Positions 51,544 through 60,450 are shown, counted from the first letter of the stretch. The stretch is DNA of 64,000 nucleotides from Hymenobacter terrenus (GCF_000972495.1 NZ_LATM01000002.1:124001-188000); one strand, 5' to 3'. Program-made: numbers and translations. Notes: generated from the sequence alone by a model not told the origin.

Positions 51544-52587
51544 ATGGACATCTCCCGCAAAAAGCCCTCGTACCCGCTCACGTCCGCCCTGCGTGAGTAC
51601 CTGCGCGACTATGACCGCGACGTGGCCCTGCCCGTGACCTACGCCGATTTGCGGCGTTTCAGCAAGTCATTCCCGCTGCTCGACCGTACCGGCAAGGACA
51701 CGCTCTGGCAAACCGTGTATTTCGAAGGCCCCGAGATGCTGGAGCTGAGCGCCGGCCTCACCGAAGTGTACGCCCAGCTGAAAACGGCCGGCGACTTATC
51801 CTTCACCCAGCACCTGGTGGCCGACCGCATCGACTACTGCGAGTTCGGCAATTCCCAGCCGTTTCGGGTGCGCATCGTCAACCAGTTCAACGACAACTAC
51901 GACTACTTCTACGTGAAGCAGGCCGACGCCTCGCGCCTCTACGGCCTGGAGCTGGAGCACCTGCTGTCGCCCAATTCCATCAACTTCCTGGTGAGCGGCG
52001 ACACCCTGGTGGAGGAGCACATCGTGGGCATTCCGGGCGATGATTTCATTCGGAAGCACCTCAGCCAGCCGCACCTCAACCAGGTGCGCATTGCCAAGGA
52101 GTTCGTCAAGTTTAATGAGCGCTGCTTCGTGCGGCTGCTCGGCGACATGCGCGCCTACAACTACGTGGTAGCCGTGACGCCTGATTTTGAGGACGAGCAG
52201 TATCGCGTGCGGGCCATCGACTTCGACCAGCAGAGCTACGAGGGCCGCCGCAGCATGTACCTGCCCCGCGCTTTCAAAGACAACGCCGTCGTGGTCGAGA
52301 TGTGCGCCCGTCTCCTCAAGCCCGAAACCGTGCGCCAGTACCAAACCGAGGAGCGCGCCCTCATGGCCGGCCGCGCCCGCGCCGAGCGCCACCGCCTCAA
52401 AGCCCTGCTCGATGTGATGCGCGAGCACGACTTGGCCCCGGCCGATAAAGTGGAACAACTCAAAACCGAGCTCAACCGCTACCACCACACCGAAGCCTTC
52501 AACCGCTGCGACTCGATGGGCGACATCGTGCGCCAGAACCTCTGGCTCATGCTCGGGGCGGGCGGCGCTTTTCGGGCGGCTGGCTAG
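51544..52587 (+). CDS. Putative protein-kinase-like-fold protein, function unknown
   Basis: A 347-residue cytoplasmic protein, conserved-looking but not one I can name. I read kinase-like motifs in order: FYVKQAD with Lys125 as the beta3 lysine, GLELEH with Glu136 or Glu138 as the helix-C glutamate, a hinge-like VEEHIVGIPGD, catalytic-loop pattern GDMRAYNYVV (Asp201-x4-Asn206) and a metal-binding IDFDQ (Asp226) in the place of DFG. K-E spacing is shorter than usual. The C-terminal third is helical and Arg/Glu-rich. The start ATG 51544 (MDISRKK) avoids the inverted repeat covered by a longer frame. Neighbour: ACBP. Function is inferred only. Confidence 0.6.
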   Translation: MDISRKKPSYPLTSALREYLRDYDRDVALPVTYADLRRFSKSFPLLDRTGKDTLWQTVYFEGPEMLELSAGLTEVYAQLKTAGDLSFTQHLVADRIDYCEFGNSQPFRVRIVNQFNDNYDYFYVKQADASRLYGLELEHLLSPNSINFLVSGDTLVEEHIVGIPGDDFIRKHLSQPHLNQVRIAKEFVKFNERCFVRLLGDMRAYNYVVAVTPDFEDEQYRVRAIDFDQQSYEGRRSMYLPRAFKDNAVVVEMCARLLKPETVRQYQTEERALMAGRARAERHRLKALLDVMREHDLAPADKVEQLKTELNRYHHTEAFNRCDSMGDIVRQNLWLMLGAGGAFRAAG

Positions 52588-52748
52588 CAGCACCATCGAA
52601 ATCTGTGATGAGACGTATAAGCCGCTCAGCATGACCGGTTTTTCGATGCGGCCATTGGGCTTGGCTACTCGTCCGCGCATTGCTGGATGTCAAATACCGT
52701 CCTGTTCTGATTTAAGCACTATCCGGCCACCCTTCTAAACCTCGATTT

Positions 52749-54518
52749 ATGAGTAAGCAATGGACCTTTTTATCGCTGCTGCTTTGCTCAGCCCTCGCCG
52801 GTTGCTCGCCCAAAGCAATTGCCAACTTCGTGCTGCCCAAAGCGCCTGCTTACCCCGATTTTACCGATAAACAGGCAATTGTAGCCGAAGCGCAGGCTAT
52901 TTCCGATGGGTTGGAAAAACATATCAGCGCCTGGCTGAGTGGAAAGGCGTCCGCCGAAATTCCTGCGGAGCTGTTGCCCAAAGGCATGAGCCTGCTCGAC
53001 GCCCCTTTTGAGTTGGTGCGGGCCGAAAACGTACGGCCGGAAGAGCAGTGGCTAATTCGTAAAGCCACTTATCAACTGAATTTTAACGCCCTGAGTGGCT
53101 TGTACCCCGACCCGCACTGCACGTACATCGTGCCAGCGGCCGTTATTCTGCCTTTCGGACACAAGCTAATCGTAGAAGGCGAGTTCCCCCACGCCCGGTT
53201 TTTCGACCTGCAAATGTCGCCTCCCCTGGACCCGAACTTCTACTACGTCGACAAAAAGTTTGGCGTGTCCGAAGTGCCCCTCGTCGACGCCGACATCGAG
53301 CCGCTGCCCGGCCACACCAACCCGTTTCTGGTCGGTGCCAACCGCAATGCCAGCAAGCGCAGCTACCGGGTAACATTCGAGATGAAGCTCGGCAACGGCG
53401 TGGCACTGGAGCCTGCCTACCGCGAGCCGTTGTATCGCAAAAAAGGCAACCTGCGCTACGCCAGCGCCATCCAGTACCAAGGCCCGCTGGGCTACCAGGA
53501 CATATTGCTGTCGCACAAGCGCGGGAAGTGGGACGATGGCACGCTGTGGCTGCGCTACTACGCCCCGGATAAAGCCAAAGGTTCGCTCGGCGGCGTGGCC
53601 CTGCCCAGGCTCTATTACCAAACCCCGGCCGGTGACAAATACTATGTCGTTTCTAAAAACCGCGCCGCCGAAGATGCGCAGTTCAACAAGACCTTTCCCG
53701 CCAAGGCCGGCGCTTTTGTGCCGCCCAAAGCATTCTCTACTACCAGCGACTTTGGTTGGATGCGGGATCTGGACATCTACCACGGCCTGATTGGCAGTAT
53801 TTACCAGCTGGTGGGCAAAACCACGGCGGCGGAAAAGGCCGAGGGCCGGGCCCTGGTCAAGGGCATCACTTCCACTGGCGAGGACGTGCCCGCGCCCGGC
53901 AACGCCATGAGCTCCAACAGCCGGGTGCCGTACATCTCGTATTTGTCCAGGGGCTTGAACATGGACAAGGACCACGTGCTGGTGATTACTGGGAAGTTGC
54001 CGAAATACCCCAAAACGATTCAGGGCGAGCCCGTGATGGCAGGCGGGCAGGTACGTTACCTGTCATTCACATTCTACCCCGCGCTGGATATTTTCAAGGC
54101 CGACGACGCGGGCATTCCGCATGCTTCCATCATGGACGAGGAGATGCGTCTTAACCAGCAAGGGTACTACACGCTGGTGTACAGCGACGAGGCCACGCGC
54201 CCCGCTAACTGGAACGCCGCCGGTATTTCCTGGCAGAATTCAGGACCTACCGGCTCGGGTGGTCTGGTGGTGCGGTGGCTGAGCGTGCACAGCGAGTGGC
54301 GCGATGCCGCTTTGGTGCCCGATGCCAGCAATATCTCCTACGGCGAGGCGTCGTGGCTCTCTACCCGCTGGAACCAGAACCTGGTGGGCCGTAACAACCA
54401 AAGCGGGCTGCTCAAACAATACCAGCCGCTGGTGCACTATCTCAAACGCAGTACGTTCGAGAAAATGGGCCCGCAGCTGGCGGCCCGCACCACGCCCTAC
54501 TGGGAAGATGCCCCATAA
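52749..54518 (+). CDS. Large lipoprotein of unknown function
   Basis: A 589-residue lipoprotein: signal peptide with lipobox ALAGC, lipidated Cys at residue 19. The mature part is long and beta-rich, with recurring aromatic motifs (LYPDPHCTYIVPAAVILPFG, HARFFDLQMSPPLDPNFYYV, GTLWLRYYAPDKAKGSLGGV, YLSFTFYPALDIFKADDAG). Features of the domains of unknown function that cap sugar or lipid transfer enzymes are suggested, but I cannot assign one. Single gene; both flanks are non-coding. Confidence 0.65.
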   Translation: MSKQWTFLSLLLCSALAGCSPKAIANFVLPKAPAYPDFTDKQAIVAEAQAISDGLEKHISAWLSGKASAEIPAELLPKGMSLLDAPFELVRAENVRPEEQWLIRKATYQLNFNALSGLYPDPHCTYIVPAAVILPFGHKLIVEGEFPHARFFDLQMSPPLDPNFYYVDKKFGVSEVPLVDADIEPLPGHTNPFLVGANRNASKRSYRVTFEMKLGNGVALEPAYREPLYRKKGNLRYASAIQYQGPLGYQDILLSHKRGKWDDGTLWLRYYAPDKAKGSLGGVALPRLYYQTPAGDKYYVVSKNRAAEDAQFNKTFPAKAGAFVPPKAFSTTSDFGWMRDLDIYHGLIGSIYQLVGKTTAAEKAEGRALVKGITSTGEDVPAPGNAMSSNSRVPYISYLSRGLNMDKDHVLVITGKLPKYPKTIQGEPVMAGGQVRYLSFTFYPALDIFKADDAGIPHASIMDEEMRLNQQGYYTLVYSDEATRPANWNAAGISWQNSGPTGSGGLVVRWLSVHSEWRDAALVPDASNISYGEASWLSTRWNQNLVGRNNQSGLLKQYQPLVHYLKRSTFEKMGPQLAARTTPYWEDAP

Positions 54519-54628
54519 TGGTTCTAACCTTCCAAGAAGCAGCCTCTCAGCCCGGCCTGTCAGCTGCGTGCCGAGTTGATGTCCGAGTAGTTAGCTTGCC
54601 GGCGTTTCCACTGCTACCCACTGTCTCT

Positions 54629-54998
54629 ATGGCGTCTATCTATGCCGACCTCCACGTGGCGGGCCACGTGATTCCATTCCGCTCCCCACCTACAGGGTGG
54701 GGTAGGCCACCAATGAGCGAGGTTGGGTCCTGGCAAAAGTGTCCTATATTCCGCTCAACTGACGGCCGATGAGACGCTAGCCTGCACAGCCGCTTACTGC
54801 ATGAGCTACGACGAAGTGTTCGAGTCGGGCGACACACCTGGGTTCCTACGTGTGCCACCTCACCCTCTCTGACTCCGCTCTGACGGCTGGAACTGGCAGT
54901 TGGGTGGGCCCACGGCCTATGTAGCACCATCTTTCACAGCCTTCCTCGATAGTTACACCCACGCAATCCGGGTCGACTTAGCCCGTTCTGCTATGTAA
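54629..54998 (+). pseudogene. Decayed TssD/Hcp-like (type VI tube protein) gene
   Basis: The pieces of one protein lie in different frames: MASIYADLHVAGHVIPFR (frame starting 54629), then ATNERGWVLAKVSYIPLN, then ETLACTAAYCMSYDEVFESG, then GSYVCHLTLSD and WNWQLGGPTAYVAPSFTAFL ending in a stop at 54998. Joined, they resemble the TssD/Hcp-type proteins common in Hymenobacter (start xxAELHVAGHxxPV, middle ATxxRGRVxAKV, end SGDxxGxYVCxLTxxxxGGPxAYVAP). At least three frameshifts or stops make it non-functional. Followed by its own terminator hairpin at 55018. Confidence 0.5.
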
Positions 54999-55017
54999 AA
55001 TGCTCTGCTCTGCCGAA

Positions 55018-55057
55018 CGAAAACGCCTCCGGCGTAGCAACAACGGAGGCGTTTTCG
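55018..55057 (+). terminator. Terminator hairpin after the TssD-like pseudogene
   Basis: Exact 14-bp stem CGAAAACGCCTCCG / CGGAGGCGTTTTCG with loop GCGTAGCAACAA, preceded by A-run and followed by T-run within the stem. Confidence 0.7.
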
Positions 55058-55247
55058 TCCGTTACGAGGGGACACTAGTTGGGCAGCATAGCCTAGTGGG
55101 CTCCAATAGAAGTGACTAGGGCGTTGGCTTCGGCCTGGATCTAGCGGGTCATCTCGAGCACTCTTCTCTTCGCCTTGGGTTTCGTATGGAGGCCGGCTGG
55201 GGGGGAATGCGTCGTGCCTACTAGTTCGGTAAGGTACGCGCCAAACA

Positions 55248-55328
55248 TGGCACTGAATTTTGACCCCCCCTGAAAATGTGTGCCATCCTCTTGGCACACA
55301 TTTTCGGGGGGGTCAAAATTCAGTGCCA
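55248..55328. repeat. 81-bp near-perfect palindrome
   Basis: Arms 55248-55285 (38 nt) and 55292-55328 (37 nt) are reverse complements except for one extra T; loop TCCTCT. Each arm holds CACTGAATTTTGACCCCCCC and ends TGAAAATGTGTGCCA. Interrupts the reading of the T9SS-tail remnant downstream. Composition recalls ends of insertion sequences, but no transposase is adjacent. Confidence 0.8.
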
Positions 55329-55360
55329 TCAGCCGTACGTGTAAATCACCCGAGTTGTGG

Positions 55361-55474
55361 GCCGTACCGTACGCCGCTACTCCGCCCCAGCCACTGCCGA
55401 GGCTGCTAAGCGGCCTGCCCGCTGGCACCTATGTAGTGCGTTGCGGCCAGCTTACTCAGCGCTTGGTGGAGTAG
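55361..55474 (+). pseudogene. Orphan T9SS C-terminal sorting tail (second copy)
   Basis: Translation reads AVPYAATPPQPLPRLLSGLP then AGTYVVRCGQLTQRLVE and stop: the ending of a type IX secretion sorting domain (LxGLPAGxYVVRxxxxxxRLVVE). The cargo part upstream is missing, replaced by the 81-bp palindrome. A terminator follows 16 bp after the stop, as expected for the true 3' end of a lost gene. Confidence 0.5.
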
Positions 55475-55490
55475 GAGCCAGCTTTCTGAA

Positions 55491-55531
55491 GCGAAAAAGC
55501 CCGCTGACCAACGGTCAGCGGGCTTTTTCGC
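55491..55531. terminator. Bidirectional terminator
   Basis: Perfect 19-bp stem GCGAAAAAGCCCGCTGACC / GGTCAGCGGGCTTTTTCGC with loop AAC, T-runs on both strands. It serves the T9SS-tail remnant on plus and the CDGSH gene on minus. Confidence 0.85.
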
Positions 55532-55544
55532 TGTAGTACGAGAG

Positions 55545-55775
55545 TTACACGGCCGGTTTCGGAGCGGGCAGGTCAAACGCCGTAGCGTCATGTTCGAAAT
55601 GCCCTTTGTGCGAGCCGTCGCAGAATGGTTTTTGCTTCGAGAGTCCGCAGCGACAGATGCTGATGCGCTGGCGACCGCCCAGCCCGTACGGCTGGCCCTG
55701 GGCGTCAACTAGCTCGATGTCTTCGCCCTCTACGCGGAGGGAGCCATTGGAAAGAACGGTGAGTTTGGTGGCCAT
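55545..55775 (-). CDS. CDGSH-type iron-sulfur protein
   Basis: A 76-residue protein with the mitoNEET-like CDGSH motif: SICRCGLSKQKPFCDGSHK holds the Cys3-His1 ligands of a 2Fe-2S cluster. The N-terminal half (KLTVLSNGSLRVEGEDIELV) is a small beta region; the tail after the motif is short and Pro-rich. Such bacterial proteins bind redox-active, pH-labile clusters; the partner is unknown. Single gene with a strong terminator. Confidence 0.92.
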   Translation of the reverse strand: MATKLTVLSNGSLRVEGEDIELVDAQGQPYGLGGRQRISICRCGLSKQKPFCDGSHKGHFEHDATAFDLPAPKPAV

Positions 55776-55884
55776 GAGATGTTTTGCTTAGTGGAGAATG
55801 GAGAGTGAGGAATGAAGCGTTTACGAACGGCATTTGGTAAGGTAGAAGCAGGAAGAGCAAAGGTTTCTCATACTTCAGCGCTCA

Positions 55885-56418
55885 TCAAGCGAGGCGTTTC
55901 CGCATAATGTAGTCGTTCATAAAATATGGCCCGATGGGCACGTCGATTTCGCGCTGCCGCACAAAGCCTCGCCGCTCGTAGAAGGCAATGGCGGGGTTGT
56001 AGCGGTTCACGTTGAGGTCGAGGAAGCGGCCCCCGGCCTGGCGGGCAGCGTTTTCTACAGCCTCAATCAGGTATACGCCCAGGCCCTGGCCCTGCCGGGT
56101 GGGTAGCACGTAAATCTTGTGCAGCTTATGGCCCGCCCCGCCGCCTTCTGTTTCGGCCGGCAGCGGGCTAAAGGACGCAAATCCGGCGGGCTCGCCGGCC
56201 ACGTACGCCAGCAAAAACGAGTGGTGCTGCTCCACCATCTGCCGCTTGAGCGACGCCGGCGAATAAATGACCCGGTACATGTACTCTAGTTGGTCGCCCG
56301 AAATAATGAATCGGTACGTGGGCTCCCAAGTAGCCTCGGCGAGTTGAATAATGGTCGGAATGTCTTTGAGCGTAGCAGGCTCAATGCGCGGCGGCGCGGC
56401 AGGGGCGTCAGAAGTCAT
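55885..56418 (-). CDS. GNAT family N-acetyltransferase
   Basis: A 177-residue acetyl-CoA-dependent transferase. Residues 15-60 form the first fold unit (IEPATLKDIPTIIQLAEATW), the acetyl-CoA loop is VLPTRQGQGLGVYLIEAVEN (Q/RxxGxG/A pattern), and NRYNPAIAFYERRGF is the usual last motif. The ATG at 56418 (MTSDAPAAPP) is preferred to an upstream TTG. Substrate unknown. Confidence 0.88.
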   Translation of the reverse strand: MTSDAPAAPPRIEPATLKDIPTIIQLAEATWEPTYRFIISGDQLEYMYRVIYSPASLKRQMVEQHHSFLLAYVAGEPAGFASFSPLPAETEGGGAGHKLHKIYVLPTRQGQGLGVYLIEAVENAARQAGGRFLDLNVNRYNPAIAFYERRGFVRQREIDVPIGPYFMNDYIMRKRLA

Positions 56419-56532
56419 AAGCGGCAAAACACGAAATTGCGGCGAAAAAACTGAAACTAGGCCACCCAGTTAAATACGCTTGGCCCGCTGATTGCGTTAA
56501 AGGCCCCATTATCGTTTTCTTTTTGCGTTCTC

Positions 56533-56997
56533 ATGAAATCTGCAACCTTCTTTTTTCTGCTGCTGACCGGCCTGTCTGGCAGTCTCCGCGCCCAATCCAC
56601 CACCGATAGCCTGCGTCGGCGCGGCGAGCTAACCGGAGCGCGCCCCTCCGGCGACCTGCTGGCCAAGCCCCGGGCCCGCGCCGCCACCCAGCGCACCACC
56701 GCCTCCGAACCGGTACAGCAGCACCTGCTGCAAACCGATATAAACCTGGCCCAGGCCAGCGCCAGCCAGCTCCCCGACCTCTACGACCGCTTCATGACAA
56801 CGACCCGTGACGAGCGCCGCAAATGGAGCTACCAAGACTGGGACAATGCCGGGCAGGTGCTCGCCCGTCTCAACGAGCGCTACGAGCAAGTGCGCACCGA
56901 GCTGCCCCTCGAAGAACGGCTGCGCATCCGCTCCTTCCAGGGCGAGTTTCACACCCTGCGCGGCGCCCGAAAAGTAAAAGACAAAATCAGCGACTAG
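56533..56997 (+). CDS. Small exported helical protein of unknown function
   Basis: A 154-residue protein with a signal peptide (1-21, ending LRAQ), a Arg/Ala-rich segment (TGARPSGDLLAKPRARAA), then a helical region with DLYDRFMTTTRDERRKWSYQ and WDNAGQVLARLNERYEQVRT, ending in Lys/Asp-rich residues. The helical part resembles small periplasmic proteins of Bacteroidota without known activity. Real gene judged by composition and signal peptide. Confidence 0.6.
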   Translation: MKSATFFFLLLTGLSGSLRAQSTTDSLRRRGELTGARPSGDLLAKPRARAATQRTTASEPVQQHLLQTDINLAQASASQLPDLYDRFMTTTRDERRKWSYQDWDNAGQVLARLNERYEQVRTELPLEERLRIRSFQGEFHTLRGARKVKDKISD

Positions 56998-57032
56998 GAA
57001 GCTTATCCACCTAACCGGGACGTCCTTTTGAA

Positions 57033-57186
57033 AAGCCCGTCAGGCTGAGCGGAGTTGAAACATCTCGCGTGCTGTCCCTAATCCAATCATCAAAAAAGGG
57101 TTAGTGACAACACGCGAGATGTTTCGCTAGAAGTTGAAGCTTTGCGCAACACTGGTGTTAAGCCGGTCAGAACTCCGCTCGGGCTT
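57033..57186. repeat. Nested inverted repeat, family 3 (second copy)
   Basis: Outer arms AAGCCCG...GAGCGGAGTT (from 57033) and AACTCCGCTC...GGGCTT (to 57186); inner arms GAAACATCTCGCGTG (57057-57071) and CACGCGAGATGTTTC (57111-57125) are exact. Motif CGTCAGGCTGAGCGGAG is shared with 35441-35551. It separates convergent genes and probably ends both transcripts. Confidence 0.7.
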
Positions 57187-57200
57187 ACCTATTTTTTAGC

Positions 57201-58490
57201 TTAGGCGTGCGCAGTGGCAGTGACCGGCGCAGTATGGCGGCTGCCGCGCAAGCCATACCACATAATGTAGAGGTAGCACAGCACCGGCAGCAGCAGGGCA
57301 ATGCGCAGCCCGCTATTGTCGGCCACCACCCCAAACAGCATTGGGACGAGCGCCCCGCCTACCACGGCTGTGCACAGTAGGCCCGAGCCTGCTTCGGTGT
57401 GCCGCCCCAGCCCGGCCAGAGCCAGCGGGAAAATCACGGGCCACATAATGGAATTCATCAGACCCACGGCCAGTAGGCTCCACATGGCTATTTCGCCCGA
57501 AGTATTGATGGAGATAAGTACCAGAGCCGCTGCGCATACGGCGTTGAAAGCTAACAGCTTGGCCGGTGAAAATTTGTTGAGCAAGTACGCACCCATGAAG
57601 CGGCCAACCATGGCCGCGCCCCAATATAGGGAAACTCGCTTACCCGCTGCCTCAGGGTCAAGCGCCATCACGTCGGGCAAGGCTAGGTAGTTGACAAGGT
57701 GGGAGCCAATAGCTACTTCAGCCCCTACGTAGGCGAAAATTCCCACTACCCCGAGCACCAGATGCCGGTAGTGCCAGGCCCGGGTCGAGCCCGCGTCAAC
57801 GGCATTTACTTCTTCGGTGGCCTGTTCAATCTGCGGCAGGCTAACCCGGCTCAGCATCAGGCTGATGAGCAGCAGCACCGTGCCAATAACCAGGTAGGGA
57901 ATTTGCACGGCCGTCACGTCGATGGTGGCAGCACTGTCGGCGGTGTTGAGCTTGGGTAGGCGACTCAGGATAAGGGCGCTGCCCAACAGCGGCGCCAAGA
58001 AGGTACCCAAGGAATTGAACGCCTGCGTGAGCGTGAGCCGCGCCGCGGCCGACTTCGCTGGCCCCAGAATGGACACGTAGGGATTGGCCGCTACCTGCAG
58101 GATGGTGATGCCAGACGCCAGCACAAACAGCGCGCCCAGAAACAACCCATACACCCGCTGCGCAGCCGCTGGGTAAAACAGGTAGGCACCCAGTGCGGCC
58201 ACTGCAAACCCGATGAGCATGCCGCGCTTATAGCCTACCTGTGCCACCAGCCGGCCAGCCGGAATGCTGACCATAAAATAGGCCCCAAAAAAGCACAGGT
58301 TAATCAGGTTGGCCTGCGCGAAACTTAGCTGAAAAATGGCCTTCAGGTAGGGTATCAGAATGTCGTTGAGACAGGTGATGAAGCCCCATAGGAAAAACAA
58401 GGTGGTAACTGCGCTCAGCGCTGTGGTGTAGCGCTGCTGCGTATCAGTGCCAGCAGGTGCATTGGTTAGAGTAGGAGAGATGGACGCCAT
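57201..58490 (-). CDS. FucP-type sugar:proton symporter (MFS)
   Basis: A 429-residue inner-membrane sugar importer of the fucose/glucose-galactose (FucP/GluP) branch, with twelve predicted helices. Family blocks: LFFLWGFITCLNDILIPYLK (first helix), LINLCFFGAYFMVSIPAGRL, GITILQVAANPYVSILGP, LTQAFNSLGTFLAPLLGSAL and GLMNSIMWPVIFPLALAGLG. Likely imports monosaccharides released by the neighbouring glycosidases, for example xylose or mannose; the actual sugar is not readable. Divergent from the LacI gene, with 891 bp between. Confidence 0.9.
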   Translation of the reverse strand: MASISPTLTNAPAGTDTQQRYTTALSAVTTLFFLWGFITCLNDILIPYLKAIFQLSFAQANLINLCFFGAYFMVSIPAGRLVAQVGYKRGMLIGFAVAALGAYLFYPAAAQRVYGLFLGALFVLASGITILQVAANPYVSILGPAKSAAARLTLTQAFNSLGTFLAPLLGSALILSRLPKLNTADSAATIDVTAVQIPYLVIGTVLLLISLMLSRVSLPQIEQATEEVNAVDAGSTRAWHYRHLVLGVVGIFAYVGAEVAIGSHLVNYLALPDVMALDPEAAGKRVSLYWGAAMVGRFMGAYLLNKFSPAKLLAFNAVCAAALVLISINTSGEIAMWSLLAVGLMNSIMWPVIFPLALAGLGRHTEAGSGLLCTAVVGGALVPMLFGVVADNSGLRIALLLPVLCYLYIMWYGLRGSRHTAPVTATAHA

Positions 58491-59381
58491 GAGAAAGGAA
58501 GTTTGTAAAAAGATGGACGAGAAGATGAGACCAGACAGGTGGCTAGTGCTCAGCTATGAAGCGGGCAAATGGCCTAATAAATGGACGTATGTTAAGCAAG
58601 TATTAAGTATCTGGTCAAAGTAAACGGATAAACCCCCTCCATATTACCAAGTGGCTTTGCAGCTTAGGGCAGCTTGTTTTTGGTGTTGTGGTAGAGTGGA
58701 AGCTGGATTTGTTTGATGACTAGCGGGCAGAGGCCTCACCGTCTTGTTACCAATGGTTTTTGTTCAATTGCTGCACCCGCCAACCGGATGTCAAAAGCCT
58801 CATGAGTTTGTTACTCATTGTGGAGCCGTGAGCAAGTATTGGGTTGGTGAGCAGTGAAACATAGCTACCACGGAGTAATGGTAAGCAGGTGGAAGCATGG
58901 AAAATAAACTAGTCTTAGGCAGCGCAGTAGGGTAGCACGAGCGGCTGCTAAAGTAAGGATTGCAGCACCCTCATGGTCTTCTTAGAGAAGTACTAACAAG
59001 AGTGCGTAGAGCCCTCATGCAAAGCTAAAAGGTTTTAGCAATTTCGAACATTTGTAGCAATTCGTTTCGACGTGTCTAAAGCTTTGTTATAAAGTAGGTT
59101 GGCATACTAACAACGATATTGTTGGTGCATAACGTGTTGTTTGTCTGAGGCTTTCAATTAGGTATAAAGCAAGGCATAGAACAGTTCGGGAGGTCTGGAG
59201 GATTCTATACGATTTTTCAAGACGAGCCCGTATCAAAAGTCAATTCAATAAAAAGTCCCATATTCCGCTTGCAAATACGTTTTAGCAGATTTTGAATGAT
59301 CCAAACCTCACTTGAAAGTAAGGCGGCAATTCAACACTGTTTAAGAGAATTCACAACTGCAAATCCGAGAGGAGCCATAAA
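58491..59381. other. Long A+T-rich regulatory gap
   Basis: 891 bp with no gene, lower in G+C than the rest. It must contain both divergent promoters. Visible: TAGCAATT twice, 19 bp apart (59036-59043, 59055-59062), and a dyad CAAC-GATATT-GTTG at 59111-59124 that could be an operator for the LacI protein. No other structure seen. Confidence 0.4.
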
Positions 59382-60449
59382 TTGAAAAAGCGGACGCTGA
59401 TAAGCGACATTGCCAAGCACCTGAAAGTATCTACCGCGACGGTATCGCTCGTTCTGAATGGCAAAGCCAAGCAGAGCCGCATCAGCGACGCCGTAGCGCA
59501 GCGGGTGCGGGCATACGTGGATGAGGTGGGCTACAAGCCCAACCAACTGGCCAAAAGCCTGCGAACGGGTAAAACGCAGGTCATCGGCTTGGTCGTGGAG
59601 GATATTTCCAATCCGTTCTTTGCTATGGTAGCTTGGCTTATTGAGAAGCAAGCCTTTGAGCGCGGATATCGAATTATTTATTGTAGCACCGATAATAACA
59701 CTGAAAAGACCAAAGAACTCATTTCCATGTTTCAGGAACGGCATGTGGATGGCTACATCATCGTGCCGGCCAAAGGCATCGAGGAAGATCTGCGCACCAT
59801 CTTGCGCGAGCAAATTCCTACCGTGCTGTTCGACCGTTTTCTGCCGGAACTGCTCACCAACTACGTTGTAGTAGATGGGGCCGCGGGAACCTCCGCCGCT
59901 ACCCAACACCTGCTGGACGAAGGATTTACGAATATCGCCTTCGTTACCACCGACTCTACCCAAACCCAGATGGAGGAGCGTCTGCACGGTTATGCCCGGG
60001 TATTGGAAGAACATAGCCTTCTGCAAACTGTGAAGCGAGTGGCCGAGACGAAGGATGCCGCTAAAGCCATTGCCGATATTACCGCGTTTATCCAAGCCAA
60101 CCGGCAGTGCGATGCCATCATTTTTTCCACCAATTACTTAGGGATTTACGGTCTGGAAGCCATTTCTCGTTTGGAATTGTCCATTCCTACCGCTTTGGGC
60201 GTCATATCCTACGACGACCATGACCTGTTCCGACTCTATGAACCAGCTATTACCGTGATTGCGCAGCCTGTTGAGCGCATCGCTCAGCACGTCATCGACA
60301 TTTTACTGGAAGAGCTGAAACCCCGGGGCAAGGTGACGCCGCTCTCTATGCAGCAGGTCGTACTGTCTCCTGCCCTTGTTGTCCGCAAGTCTTCCCTTCG
60401 CAATGGTACGGTATCCGCCGCCCCAAGCAAAAAGTACCGCACCGGATAA
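59382..60449 (+). CDS. LacI-family transcription regulator
   Basis: A 355-residue repressor with an N-terminal helix-turn-helix (LISDIAKHLKVSTATVSLVL, residues 6-25), hinge (KPNQLAKSLRTGKTQVIGLV) and a periplasmic-binding-protein-like sensor domain for a sugar or derivative. It starts with TTG at 59382, supported by GAGAGGAG eight bases upstream and the conserved KKRTLISDIAKHLKVS beginning. Gene order suggests it controls the divergent sugar transporter and possibly the glycosidase genes on the other side. Confidence 0.92.
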   Translation: MKKRTLISDIAKHLKVSTATVSLVLNGKAKQSRISDAVAQRVRAYVDEVGYKPNQLAKSLRTGKTQVIGLVVEDISNPFFAMVAWLIEKQAFERGYRIIYCSTDNNTEKTKELISMFQERHVDGYIIVPAKGIEEDLRTILREQIPTVLFDRFLPELLTNYVVVDGAAGTSAATQHLLDEGFTNIAFVTTDSTQTQMEERLHGYARVLEEHSLLQTVKRVAETKDAAKAIADITAFIQANRQCDAIIFSTNYLGIYGLEAISRLELSIPTALGVISYDDHDLFRLYEPAITVIAQPVERIAQHVIDILLEELKPRGKVTPLSMQQVVLSPALVVRKSSLRNGTVSAAPSKKYRTG

Positions 60450-60450
60450 C

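Noticed and set aside
54953..55428. Two minus-strand frames of 95 and 114 codons in the graveyard
   Set aside because: They run through the 81-bp palindrome and its surroundings and have no domain-like features; the overlap pattern is that of chance frames in G+C-rich DNA.
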